Shown here piece after piece: positions 1 through 6,010 of a stretch of 64,000 nucleotides of DNA; the stretch's first letter is position 1; every line of letters starts with the position of its first letter. This stretch comes from Mycoplasmatota bacterium (GTDB lineage Bacteria > Bacillota_I > Bacilli_A > MAG-NZ), in assembly GCA_018394315.1 (NCBI GenBank), contig CP074575.1:1-64000 (forward strand). Direction: 5' to 3'. The notes under the pieces are model-generated. The model was given only the letters and a program-made list of their open reading frames with translations. It ran no database searches and was not told the origin of the DNA. Position numbers and translations under genes: made by a program.

Positions 1-600
1 CACTATATAGAACATTGTATGGTTCTCTATCCCGAGACTAAGAAAATTATTGAGACTATCCCTCAACAAACCATAGAACTAATATTTCATTACTACAAAA
101 GTAATCAAAGTAATGTCATACTGCAAAGAAATTACTTATTATTTAGACTACTTTATGATACTGGATTAAGAATTTCAGAACTCCTAAATTTAAAGGTCAA
201 TAATATTAATTTTGATAGTAAGACTATCCACATCCAAAAAACTAAGACGAGAGTAGAACGCTATGTATTCTTTGGTGAAGAAACCAAAGCTTTACTTAAT
301 AAATATTTACTAGCGAGTAGCTTGAAAAATTATATATTAATAGATTTTGTAACTGGAGAAATGTTGAAATTAGATACTGTTCATTCAATATGTAGAAGAC
401 TGAGAAATGAACCGAATATTGAAAAATCTATAAGACCTCATATGTGGAGACATACCTTTGCTACTAAGTTTGTAAAATTAAATGGGAGTATGGAAGTACT
501 AAGACTCATAATGGGACATTCAAGCCTTAAAACTACTCAAAAGTATCTACATATAGATAAGGACCATTTACACAAAGAGTATTTTAGATTAAATACATAA
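1..600 (+). CDS. Tyrosine recombinase (integrase), 5' end outside the window
   Basis: This is the catalytic part of a tyrosine recombinase/integrase. The reading frame is open from base 1 (codons before the first ATG at 19 are HYIEHC), so the N-terminal DNA-binding domain lies left of the window; 199 residues are visible. Catalytic signatures are DTGLRISELL (first Arg), HMWRHTFAT (His-x-x-Arg), MGHSSLKTTQKYLH (His and the Tyr nucleophile). It clearly resembles the integrase at 7002-7883 throughout. Like that gene it ends a few dozen bases before a copy of the tRNA-Trp-derived attachment repeat, which places it at the right end of a separate integrated element extending left of the window. Confidence 0.9.
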   Translation, partial: HYIEHCMVLYPETKKIIETIPQQTIELIFHYYKSNQSNVILQRNYLLFRLLYDTGLRISELLNLKVNNINFDSKTIHIQKTKTRVERYVFFGEETKALLNKYLLASSLKNYILIDFVTGEMLKLDTVHSICRRLRNEPNIEKSIRPHMWRHTFATKFVKLNGSMEVLRLIMGHSSLKTTQKYLHIDKDHLHKEYFRLNT

Positions 601-645
601 AATAGGGTGCACGACGGTCTCCCTCCAAAAAAAGGCTATAAAAAC

Positions 646-733
646 AAAAAACAGAGTCCGAAAATGGCTCTGTTATGCTATTATATGGCAGGGGCAACAG
701 GATTTGAACCCGTACCGACGGTGTTGGAGACCG
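646..733. repeat. Left copy of 88-bp attachment repeat
   Basis: Direct repeat of 7910-7997, offset 7,264 bp, with a single difference (T at 665 versus C at 7929). It contains the terminator hairpin that follows tRNA-Trp and the 3' 48 nucleotides of the tRNA, stopping inside the anticodon stem. Identity breaks right after GGAGACCG. This is the expected product of tyrosine-integrase recombination in the anticodon loop of a tRNA gene. It is the boundary between two tandem elements, or the displaced original 3' half. Confidence 0.93.
686..733 (-). pseudogene. 3' fragment of tRNA-Trp
   Basis: Contains the anticodon loop with CCA anticodon, T arm, 3' acceptor strand and CCA of tRNA-Trp, identical to the same part of the intact gene at 7950-8024. 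The 5' half is missing; the sequence beyond 733 is unrelated. It is an integration remnant and not a functional tRNA. Confidence 0.93.
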
Positions 734-770
734 AAACGACGTATATGACTATTGATTATACCTTTTTCAA

Positions 771-1424
771 TTACATTAATTTCATCGCGTGTAACATTTT
801 ATTTAACCCGATTAGGATTTCCTCAAGATTTCTAGTCCCCAGAAAAGCCGGTGTATTAGATAGTTTATTTTCAAAATCATTATATGCTTCATCACCTTTG
901 ATTTGCTCAACATTAATGCCAAGAAGGCTAAACAAATCCTTGAATGTCTTTCCAACCATACCAACTGAAATATCTGTTGTTACATCAACTAGTGATTTTA
1001 CTACAAGAATGACACTTGCACACATAGCCCCAATAGGTTTCTTTGAATTATAAAACGACTTAATAAGATAATCTACATCAGAAAAAACTCTAAATCTATT
1101 TTTCTCAGTCATAAAATTAGAGAGATTCTTATAAACTCCCATACCACCAACAATAATCAACCCATCGAAATCATCAACATTTACATCTTCTAGAGGTAAT
1201 ATTCTCCCCTTACCAATTCTAGCGGACTCAATAAGGATATTTCTTTTTTCTAAACTAACAATTTTCTCACTAAAATGATTGATAACATCATATTGCTCTC
1301 TATTAGGAGCAATAGGTACATAGTCAATTTTATTTTGTTCTAAAGCCAAATACGTTAGTATAGCTTCTTCTATTTGAGAACCATCACCAATACCACTACC
1401 AGATAATAACACCGCATATTTCAA
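771..1424 (-). CDS. ElbB-like DJ-1/PfpI family protein
   Basis: A 217-residue class I glutamine-amidotransferase-like protein of the DJ-1/PfpI superfamily, closest in recall to ElbB (glyoxalase-like). The start has a strong AAGGAGGG ribosome site. Visible signatures are the N-terminal LLSGSGIGDGSQIEEAI, ARIGKGRI, the LIIVGGMGVYKNLS turn and the nucleophile elbow with Cys in PIGAMCAS. The family acts on dicarbonyls or glycated substrates, but the exact reaction is uncertain. Its stop lies 38 bp inside the left attachment repeat, so it is the outermost gene of the element and probably cargo. It is transcribed toward the att site, away from the rest. Confidence 0.8.
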   Translation of the reverse strand: MKYAVLLSGSGIGDGSQIEEAILTYLALEQNKIDYVPIAPNREQYDVINHFSEKIVSLEKRNILIESARIGKGRILPLEDVNVDDFDGLIIVGGMGVYKNLSNFMTEKNRFRVFSDVDYLIKSFYNSKKPIGAMCASVILVVKSLVDVTTDISVGMVGKTFKDLFSLLGINVEQIKGDEAYNDFENKLSNTPAFLGTRNLEEILIGLNKMLHAMKLM

Positions 1425-1681
1425 AATAATCCCTCCTTAAATAAAACTTTCATTAACCATATTTTACTAAATAAATAGAAGACAGTAAATGTCTTCTGGA
1501 ATAGTATAACGTTGTTGGAGAACGAGAATTCGGATTATAGCATTATTAAAGCCTCATGGGAGAGGTTTTTATAGTATTCAATAATCCAATGATGTTGCTG
1601 AAATATAATTTGTAATTCAACCTAAACAACTTCTTATTAAAAGCCCTTTCTTATGTTGTAATAGTATGTGACATAGAATAA
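1425..1681. other. Gene-free spacer with hairpins and an att-like core
   Basis: No convincing gene. It contains an 8-bp inverted repeat at 1477-1497 (AGAAGACA arms, 5-nt loop) in the leader of the ElbB-like gene. A terminator-like hairpin at 1549-1568 (AAGCCTC/GAGGTTT arms, T run) could end transcription of the ubiquitin-like operon arriving from the right. A degenerate copy of the attachment core lies at 1509-1524. Confidence 0.6.
1509..1524 (+). repeat. Degenerate attachment-core-like sequence
   Basis: ACGTTGTTGGAGAACG matches the att core ACGGTGTTGGAGACCG at 14 of 16 positions, in the same orientation as both full att copies. It may be an integrase-binding site or a decayed att from an earlier insertion that separated the ElbB-like gene from the rest. 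Chance similarity is not excluded. Confidence 0.35.
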
Positions 1682-2071
1682 CTAAACATAGACACATTTG
1701 TTAAGAAAACCATTTTTTACGGATTCTTTTCTTTTTCTTTTCTTTTTCTTTTCTTTCTTATTTATATCTAATTCCTGTTCACATCGTTCTTCGATAAGTT
1801 GTTCTTCAAAAACAAACATGTTATCTGTTATAAAGTAATGAGAACGACAGGGATAATCCCAATTCCCAATTGAAGGGTAAAGAGATACCGTTTCTCCATC
1901 ATAAAATATTTGCCATTCATCAGGAGCGATAGGAAGTGTTACTTTTCTACCGCACCCACATGCGCACCTATGAACTGAAACATTAAATTCTAATGATGTA
2001 TAGACCGTATTTTCGTCAATCGAATCAAAGGGAGGTATGTATTCAACAAAGTAATGCTTAATATTTTTCAT
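1682..2071 (-). CDS. DUF6527 family protein (ubiquitin-like cassette)
   Basis: A 129-residue protein with the DUF6527 pattern as I recall it: an RCACGCGRK cysteine knuckle near residue 36, a WQIFYDGETVSLYPS strand and NWDYPCRSHYFI, giving several Cys and one His suited to metal binding. The ATG at 2071 lies inside the upstream E1-like gene (14-nt overlap) with a strong AAGGAGG site, so translation is coupled. DUF6527 genes recur beside multiubiquitin and ThiF genes. The role is unknown; a zinc-binding partner or ligase-like factor is only an inference. The C-terminus is a Lys/Arg run coded by a homopurine tract, followed by a tail that looks unlike the family and may be a slippage product. 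Confidence 0.75.
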   Translation of the reverse strand: MKNIKHYFVEYIPPFDSIDENTVYTSLEFNVSVHRCACGCGRKVTLPIAPDEWQIFYDGETVSLYPSIGNWDYPCRSHYFITDNMFVFEEQLIEERCEQELDINKKEKKKKRKRKESVKNGFLNKCVYV

Positions 2072-3230
2072 TAATTAATCCTCCTTGTTCTATATTATAT
2101 GTTATTGTGTTACCTTTATCATAATCTACATAAATTCCAATACTTTGCTTCCACTTAATTATCGCTAGTGTTGCTGCCAGGGCATTTATTTCTGCTATTT
2201 GTATATTACTGTCATATAGGAGGTCTTCTTCAGATGAACTCGTAATTCTCTCATAAAACTTACTATCTTCTTGATAATCACTTTTAACGACATTAACAGT
2301 ACCAATTAATTTCTCCTCCACTTTTTTTATTCCAATACCAGTATCAATAAATTCAATTTTCGTTTCAATCAAGTAATTAATTATATCATCCTTAACTCTT
2401 CCACCATCTATACATATAAAAACAAAATTTAGATTATTTAATTCACTAATATTATCAAGTGTAATTTTCTCATTATGGCACTTTATGTTGTACCTCATGT
2501 TGCTATATATTTTAGATAAATATTCCACTTTTGAGTAGCTTCTATAAAAGTCTTTTTTATTTGCAGCACCCGGTGTCCTAAACGCATTGTGTCTATCAAA
2601 TTCATCAAAGTCAAAAAGGTGAACTTCTTCTACGGGGGTTTTAGCTAAAAAATCCAAGATGTAGGAACCAGTTCCACCTAATCCTACTATTCCAATTTTT
2701 AATTTTGCATACTTTTCAGAAATAGACAATATCCCAGCTCTAGTTGAGTTCGTATCAGTATACTTAAATACTTTATTAATTTCTAATTCCTTAACTTCTA
2801 TTCCTTCGGCTTTCTTTATATCTTTCTTGAGTTCGTATGCAGGTAGTGTAATCATTCTAATATAGTTCTTAATTTTCTCGTAATAATCGCTATAGCCATT
2901 AGGTTTAGGTTGATTAGATAAATAGATATTACTATACAAATTTTCAGCGTATTTTATGTTGACATTTGAATGAAAAATCTCGTGCATAACACTTCCATCT
3001 AAATGATGTGGCAACTTGCCTGAGAAATGCATTGTATGAGCTCTTCGATTATTTAAAGGTTCATTAGATAGTAGATGCAAATCGAACAGGTGTCCATAAT
3101 TGATTTTCTTTTTAGAATCCAAGTACGGCACATTCTGTATCATCACTACGCTACCAATTATAGTAACATCGTGTTTATCAGCTCTTAGTTGCTCAATTAC
3201 CTTCTTAGGACTTATCGCTTGGGATGACAC
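2058..3230 (-). CDS. E1-like ThiF-family adenylyltransferase with N-terminal DUF6791-like domain
   Basis: A 390-residue enzyme. The first ~150 residues resemble the DUF6791 domain often fused to bacterial ThiF proteins (MHFSGKLPHHLDGS, IYLSNQP, YSDYYEKIKNYI). From ~175 on it is an E1/ThiF Rossmann domain: IGIVGLGGTGSYI binds ATP, and DFDEFDRHNAFR supplies the Asp, Asn and Arg of the adenylation site. E1 enzymes adenylate the C-terminus of a ubiquitin-like protein. I see no canonical E1 catalytic-cysteine domain, so a thioester step may need another protein. The GTG start lies 26 nt inside the ubiquitin-like gene and has only a weak ribosome site, which implies coupling. Together with its neighbours it forms a candidate defence cassette. 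Confidence 0.85.
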   Translation of the reverse strand: MSSQAISPKKVIEQLRADKHDVTIIGSVVMIQNVPYLDSKKKINYGHLFDLHLLSNEPLNNRRAHTMHFSGKLPHHLDGSVMHEIFHSNVNIKYAENLYSNIYLSNQPKPNGYSDYYEKIKNYIRMITLPAYELKKDIKKAEGIEVKELEINKVFKYTDTNSTRAGILSISEKYAKLKIGIVGLGGTGSYILDFLAKTPVEEVHLFDFDEFDRHNAFRTPGAANKKDFYRSYSKVEYLSKIYSNMRYNIKCHNEKITLDNISELNNLNFVFICIDGGRVKDDIINYLIETKIEFIDTGIGIKKVEEKLIGTVNVVKSDYQEDSKFYERITSSSEEDLLYDSNIQIAEINALAATLAIIKWKQSIGIYVDYDKGNTITYNIEQGGLINEKY

Positions 3231-3456
3231 TGATTCTTAGTCTTTCTTTCATCATTATTTCTTGACCTTTTATCAAATCTTTCAGTTTCTTGTCTTCTTT
3301 AGAAGAATAAGTAACTCTATACATTTTTGGATTTGAATCATCTACCTTATAACCAGCTAATTGAACAATTTCCTTGTAAGTATACTTTCTTTTTTCTACT
3401 TCAATCGGCTTCTCTCCATCAATATAAACGTTTACTCTTTTCTCTTTATTTTCCAT
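3205..3456 (-). CDS. Ubiquitin-like (multiubiquitin-family) small protein
   Basis: An 83-residue protein that fits a single domain of the bacterial multiubiquitin family: a strand VNVYIDGEKPIEVEKRKY, a helix YTYKEIVQLAGY, MYRVTY, then KGQEIMMKERLRISVIP. This order matches the beta-grasp fold. It ends in PSDKS with no terminal Gly-Gly, which differs from canonical ubiquitin and either argues for processing-independent use or for a non-conjugating role. It is the first gene of a three-gene overlapping operon with the E1-like and DUF6527 genes. The start codon at 3456 has a GAAGGAG site and an extended -10 promoter 31 bp upstream. Confidence 0.78.
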   Translation of the reverse strand: MENKEKRVNVYIDGEKPIEVEKRKYTYKEIVQLAGYKVDDSNPKMYRVTYSSKEDKKLKDLIKGQEIMMKERLRISVIPSDKS

Positions 3457-3486
3457 ACTTATTTCTCCTTCGATTTTATTTTACAA

Positions 3487-3497
3487 ATTATACCATA
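3487..3497 (-). promoter_or_regulatory. Extended -10 promoter of the ubiquitin-like operon
   Basis: On the minus strand the sequence reads TATGGTATAAT, a perfect -10 hexamer with the upstream TGn extension, 31 bp before the start codon at 3456. The -35 region is poor, as is usual for extended -10 promoters, and overlaps toward an inverted repeat. Confidence 0.65.
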
Positions 3498-3512
3498 TTA
3501 AGGGAATAGTAT

Positions 3513-3532
3513 TTGTCGAACGGTGTCGACAA
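3513..3532. promoter_or_regulatory. Inverted repeat upstream of the ubiquitin-like operon promoter
   Basis: Perfect 7-bp arms TTGTCGA and TCGACAA separated by 6 bp, located about 20-40 bp upstream of the -10 box. It looks like an operator. Its TGTC...GACA ends resemble the repressor operators at 5793-5881 (TGTCC-N5-GGACA), but the spacing and inner bases differ, so it may bind another regulator. Confidence 0.5.
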
Positions 3533-3668
3533 TGAGCCCCTTTTGTCATGTATATATTTAAATCTATAAGAGTTGATAGCTTATACATATAATCATTACA
3601 TGTATGGAAAACAAGTAAATATATTTAGAATAAAAAGAGAGATTTCTCCCTCCTAAATTATGTACATA

Positions 3669-4160
3669 TTAATCGGAATAGCAAAATGAAGTTTCTCCTA
3701 TTCTCTGATTCATATAATAATCAACATCGAACTCAACATAAACATTGTTTGAATAATCATAAACAAATAAGACCTCATTCTCAACGTATATATCACTGTT
3801 ACTAAATGTTGTTGCAGCATCAATTTCTGTCATCATAAATACTATTAATTCTTCAAATCCATTTATACTACAATAATTATCAGGTATAACCTCAACAATT
3901 TTTTCTATTTCCTCATAAATAGTTTCTCCAGGTACTTCTTCATAAACAGTTTCATAGATTGTCTCTCCTGGTACATCTACATAAATTGTTTCATAGACTA
4001 TCTCTCCTGGTACATCTACGTAAACTGTTTCATAGATTGTCTCTCCTGGTACGTCTACATAAATTGTTTCCCCAGGTACATCAATATATTTAGTGCATCC
4101 AGATAGTGCAATTATTAGCAATGCACCAAAAATCGGTAAAGACCTACTTATCAGTCGCAT
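3669..4160 (-). CDS. Repeat-containing lipoprotein, unknown function
   Basis: A 163-residue predicted lipoprotein: a hydrophobic signal segment and a lipobox LSGC with Cys at residue 22, so it should be anchored on the outer face of the membrane. Residues 25-86 are about five units of a 13-residue repeat (YVDVPGETIYETV with small changes), strongly acidic. The C-terminal ~75 residues are non-repetitive and hold two Cys (CSINGF, FCYSD) that could form a disulfide. Its start overlaps the membrane-protein gene upstream by 10 nt, with ribosome site AAGGGG. No function is recognised. In a mobile element a surface lipoprotein could act in exclusion of related elements, but that is speculation. Confidence 0.75.
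   Translation of the reverse strand: MRLISRSLPIFGALLIIALSGCTKYIDVPGETIYVDVPGETIYETVYVDVPGEIVYETIYVDVPGETIYETVYEEVPGETIYEEIEKIVEVIPDNYCSINGFEELIVFMMTEIDAATTFSNSDIYVENEVLFVYDYSNNVYVEFDVDYYMNQRIGETSFCYSD
3903..4088 (-). repeat. 39-bp tandem repeats coding VPGET units
   Basis: Imperfect in-frame 39-bp repeats within the lipoprotein gene, each coding one 13-residue unit around the VPGE turn. Neighbouring units differ mostly at third positions. The array could change copy number without breaking the frame. Confidence 0.8.
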
Positions 4161-4573
4161 ATTCTAATCCCCTTCAGTATCCCATAAATAAGGAGTACAA
4201 AGAAAACAACAAACATAAACCCCAAAATCCAATATGCCAATAATGACATGATTCTTTTCATCTCATAATTTTCTATTCTTTCTACTATATACTTCTTTTC
4301 ATAATCTGGGACTGTGTCTCCTAATTCAGCAGAAATAAGGATAGAGTCCTTTTTTATAAAATTTGGAATGATTCTATTCGGGATTGATATTAAAGTAGTA
4401 AGGAGTATCATAATTATCACAAACAAATAAATTGTAATCACATTAGTGCTAGGTATTTTCACTATCAAGTTCGTATTTATAAATGAAACAATTCCAAGTG
4501 CTAATACTAAGAAATACTTATTTGTTGAAATCATTTTGTCATATTTTTCTAATATTATTTTTGATTTAGTCAC
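4151..4573 (-). CDS. Three-helix membrane protein, unknown function
   Basis: A 140-residue protein. Hydrophobic segments at roughly residues 20-40, 45-62 and 110-132 are likely membrane helices. Between the second and third is a soluble stretch with PNRIIPNF and a charged KYIVERIENYEMKR helix. The layout loosely recalls small membrane effectors of cyclic-nucleotide defence systems (PycTM or SLATT type), but I cannot assign it. The GTG start follows the upstream gene's stop by only 1 nt. It overlaps the downstream lipoprotein gene, so the three genes form a unit. Confidence 0.65.
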   Translation of the reverse strand: MTKSKIILEKYDKMISTNKYFLVLALGIVSFINTNLIVKIPSTNVITIYLFVIIMILLTTLISIPNRIIPNFIKKDSILISAELGDTVPDYEKKYIVERIENYEMKRIMSLLAYWILGFMFVVFFVLLIYGILKGIRICD

Positions 4574-4574
4574 T

Positions 4575-4997
4575 TTATTTAACCGTAGAGTCTACTTTAT
4601 TGACACTATCATCCATTACAGAACTAACAAACTCATCACAACTAAATAATACCTCATAAATAGAGTTTACATGACTAACAACAATCTCTTCAATTTTTGC
4701 ATCGAATCCTTTTTTCAATTCTTTCATTTTACTATCAAATGTTATACTGCCATCTGTTTCTTCGAAAGCTGAAAGCACCTCGTCCCATTTAAAACTAAGT
4801 ACAAGTCCGAATGCTTCCATTGCGTTTTCAAAGTTTAGAACATTCTGAGTATTGTCACCAATCACTAAGTTTGTAATTGCCTTTTCCTTCTTGAAATCTG
4901 AAATCAATTTAGTTTTTAAAGTTTCCATTTCTTCTATAACATTTGAAATTAAGTGTTCCTTTGTAATAGTATTAGAACCTAAACCAAGTATTCCCAT
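4575..4997 (-). CDS. Small helical cytoplasmic protein, unknown function
   Basis: A 140-residue soluble protein with no signal or membrane segment, rich in Glu, Lys and Asp. Several likely long helices are visible (EEMETLKTKLISDFKKEK and KMKELKKGFDAKIEEIV). It is not recognised. It is the first gene of a three-gene unit with the membrane protein and the lipoprotein. Its start has an AAAGGGGG ribosome site and a TGATATAAT extended -10 box just upstream. Confidence 0.65.
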   Translation of the reverse strand: MGILGLGSNTITKEHLISNVIEEMETLKTKLISDFKKEKAITNLVIGDNTQNVLNFENAMEAFGLVLSFKWDEVLSAFEETDGSITFDSKMKELKKGFDAKIEEIVVSHVNSIYEVLFSCDEFVSSVMDDSVNKVDSTVK

Positions 4998-5026
4998 TCT
5001 ATTTCCCCCTTTGGATTTCTACTTTC

Positions 5027-5035
5027 ATTATATCA
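5027..5035 (-). promoter_or_regulatory. Extended -10 promoter of the three-gene unit
   Basis: The minus strand reads TGATATAAT, a consensus extended -10 element 30 bp upstream of the start at 4997. No good -35 is present. It lets the unit be expressed independently of the repressor gene, which ends in its own terminator. Confidence 0.6.
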
Positions 5036-5143
5036 TTATTTTATTTTTTGAAAAGTCATCCTGATTTATTTTAAGTCAATAACCGCATCAGCAGAGCACA
5101 GTCTCTCTGTTCGAACTCTTTAACATTTGGAAGTCTCACCAAT

Positions 5144-5171
5144 AAAAAAGTTGGATAAATAGATCCAACTT
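5144..5171 (-). terminator. Terminator after the repressor gene
   Basis: Nine-bp stem (AAGTTGGAT arms, 6-nt loop) followed on the minus strand by a T run, 47 bp after the repressor stop. It separates the repressor transcript from the genes to the left. Confidence 0.8.
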
Positions 5172-5217
5172 CTGTTATTGATGTAGCAACCAACGGGCGG
5201 TAGTCATTTTCCTTTGA

Positions 5218-5760
5218 CTAAATACGTTCCTTTTTTTTTGTTCTAATCTTTTCTGTCCACATAACATATTGTTCATATTTTTTTCTTGGAATATCTAATA
5301 AGTCATCGAAAGTTGTGGGTTCCAATAATGAACACATTTTACTTTTTATCTTCTCTAATTCATCATGAAGTATTTTTAGAGTTTCTTTTAGTTCTTCAAA
5401 TACCTGTTCAGAAATATCATTTTGTGTCTCATATGCAAATCCCTCTTGTTCTTCCATAATCCTAGACTGAAACCTAAGTATCAATTGTTCAATTTCATAT
5501 TTTCTTAATTCGTAAAACTGAATAAGAACGTTCAAGTTTTGCTGCTCATCTATGTCTATTGAAGTCCCCAAAACAAATATAACACCTGGTGGTATACCAT
5601 AAATATTTGCTAAATTGACAATAACCTCAAGTCCTGGGTCCCTCTCTCCTCGTTCATACTTCGAGTATCCAGAATGTGTCATACCAAGTATTTTTGCAAT
5701 TTGTCGTTGAGTGTAGTTTCTACTTTTTCTTAGGTGTTTAAGTCTTTCGTTTATTTTCAT
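5218..5760 (-). CDS. XRE-family repressor of the integrated element
   Basis: A 180-residue DNA-binding regulator. Residues 1-65 are a helix-turn-helix_3 domain (LRKSRNYTQRQIAKILGMT, then YSKYERGERDPGLEVIVNLANIY). The remaining ~110 residues are helical and charged, probably for oligomerisation; no RecA-type autoprotease motif is seen. It is transcribed divergently from rep and int. Four palindrome-like sites TGTMC-N5-GKACA lie between the genes and cover both promoters, so this protein most likely represses rep-int and controls its own expression, like a phage immunity repressor. Confidence 0.88.
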   Translation of the reverse strand: MKINERLKHLRKSRNYTQRQIAKILGMTHSGYSKYERGERDPGLEVIVNLANIYGIPPGVIFVLGTSIDIDEQQNLNVLIQFYELRKYEIEQLILRFQSRIMEEQEGFAYETQNDISEQVFEELKETLKILHDELEKIKSKMCSLLEPTTFDDLLDIPRKKYEQYVMWTEKIRTKKKERI

Positions 5761-5779
5761 ATCCTCACCTCTAATTCAC

Positions 5780-5808
5780 ATTATACATCAAATGTCCATT
5801 TTGTACAA
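5780..5808 (-). promoter_or_regulatory. Repressor gene promoter
   Basis: On the minus strand TTGTAC-N17-TATAAT, ending 20 bp before the repressor start at 5760. Operator site 1 (5793-5807) lies across its spacer and -35 box, so binding there would reduce repressor expression. Confidence 0.8.
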
Positions 5809-5881
5809 TAAAGACTTGACATTGTCCAAAATGGGAACTATAATGAAACTGTACAAAACGGACAATTGTCCAAAAGGGACA
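5793..5881. promoter_or_regulatory. Four repressor operators between the divergent promoters
   Basis: Sites share TGTMC-N5-GKACA: 5793-5807 (TGTCC/GTACA), 5823-5837 (TGTCC/GGGAA, weakest), 5850-5864 (TGTAC/GGACA) and 5867-5881 (TGTCC/GGACA, perfect palindrome). Site 1 covers the repressor promoter, site 2 the spacer of the rep promoter, and sites 3-4 the rep transcription start region. The array fits graded binding by the XRE repressor. Confidence 0.8.
5816..5844 (+). promoter_or_regulatory. Consensus promoter of rep-int
   Basis: TTGACA-N17-TATAAT, an exact sigma-A consensus. Operator site 2 lies in the spacer and sites 3 and 4 just downstream. Transcription would start near 5851 and cross the origin hairpin before reaching rep. 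Confidence 0.88.
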
Positions 5882-5894
5882 GTGTGTTGTGGTA

Positions 5895-5929
5895 TGGTTG
5901 GCGGTTTCCGGGAGGTCCGCCACCTACCA
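5895..5929. repeat. GC-rich inverted repeat beside the origin
   Basis: An imperfect inverted repeat with arms TGGT-GGCGG and CCGCC-ACCA around a 12-nt loop, markedly GC-rich against AT-rich surroundings, 10 bp before the origin stem-loop. It may be the Rep-binding (iteron) region or an accessory hairpin. Confidence 0.6.
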
Positions 5930-5939
5930 ATGAACTTAT

Positions 5940-5969
5940 TGTGTAAAGGTTAGTATTACCCTTTACACA
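5940..5969 (+). other. Rolling-circle replication origin stem-loop with circovirus-type nonanucleotide
   Basis: Ten-bp perfect stem (TGTGTAAAGG / CCTTTACACA) with the 10-nt loop TTAGTATTAC. The loop contains TAGTATTAC (5951-5959), the nonanucleotide found at the origin of circoviruses and related CRESS DNA viruses, nicked between TATT and AC by Rep. It lies 41 bp upstream of a circovirus-like rep gene, which is the expected arrangement. Both the structure and the partner enzyme are present, so the origin call is strong. Confidence 0.92.
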
Positions 5970-6010
5970 CTTCTGCGACAAAATAAGAATCAGAAAAAGA
6001 GGTGAGTACT

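Noticed and set aside
607..1053. 148-codon open frame on the plus strand
   Set aside because: It crosses the att repeat and tRNA fragment and runs antisense to the well-supported ElbB-like gene; no ribosome site and no family resemblance.
3903..4088. Possible CRISPR-like array
   Set aside because: The periodic 39-bp units are in-frame protein-coding repeats without unique spacers.
4151..4573. PycTM or SLATT membrane effector
   Set aside because: Only the helix layout is similar; no diagnostic motif and no adjacent nucleotide cyclase or sensor gene, so no name was assigned.
1682..4997. Candidate capsid gene for a CRESS-type virus
   Set aside because: None of the element's unassigned proteins looks like a jelly-roll capsid: one is a lipoprotein, one a membrane protein and one a small helical protein. 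No basic Arg-rich N-terminus is present.
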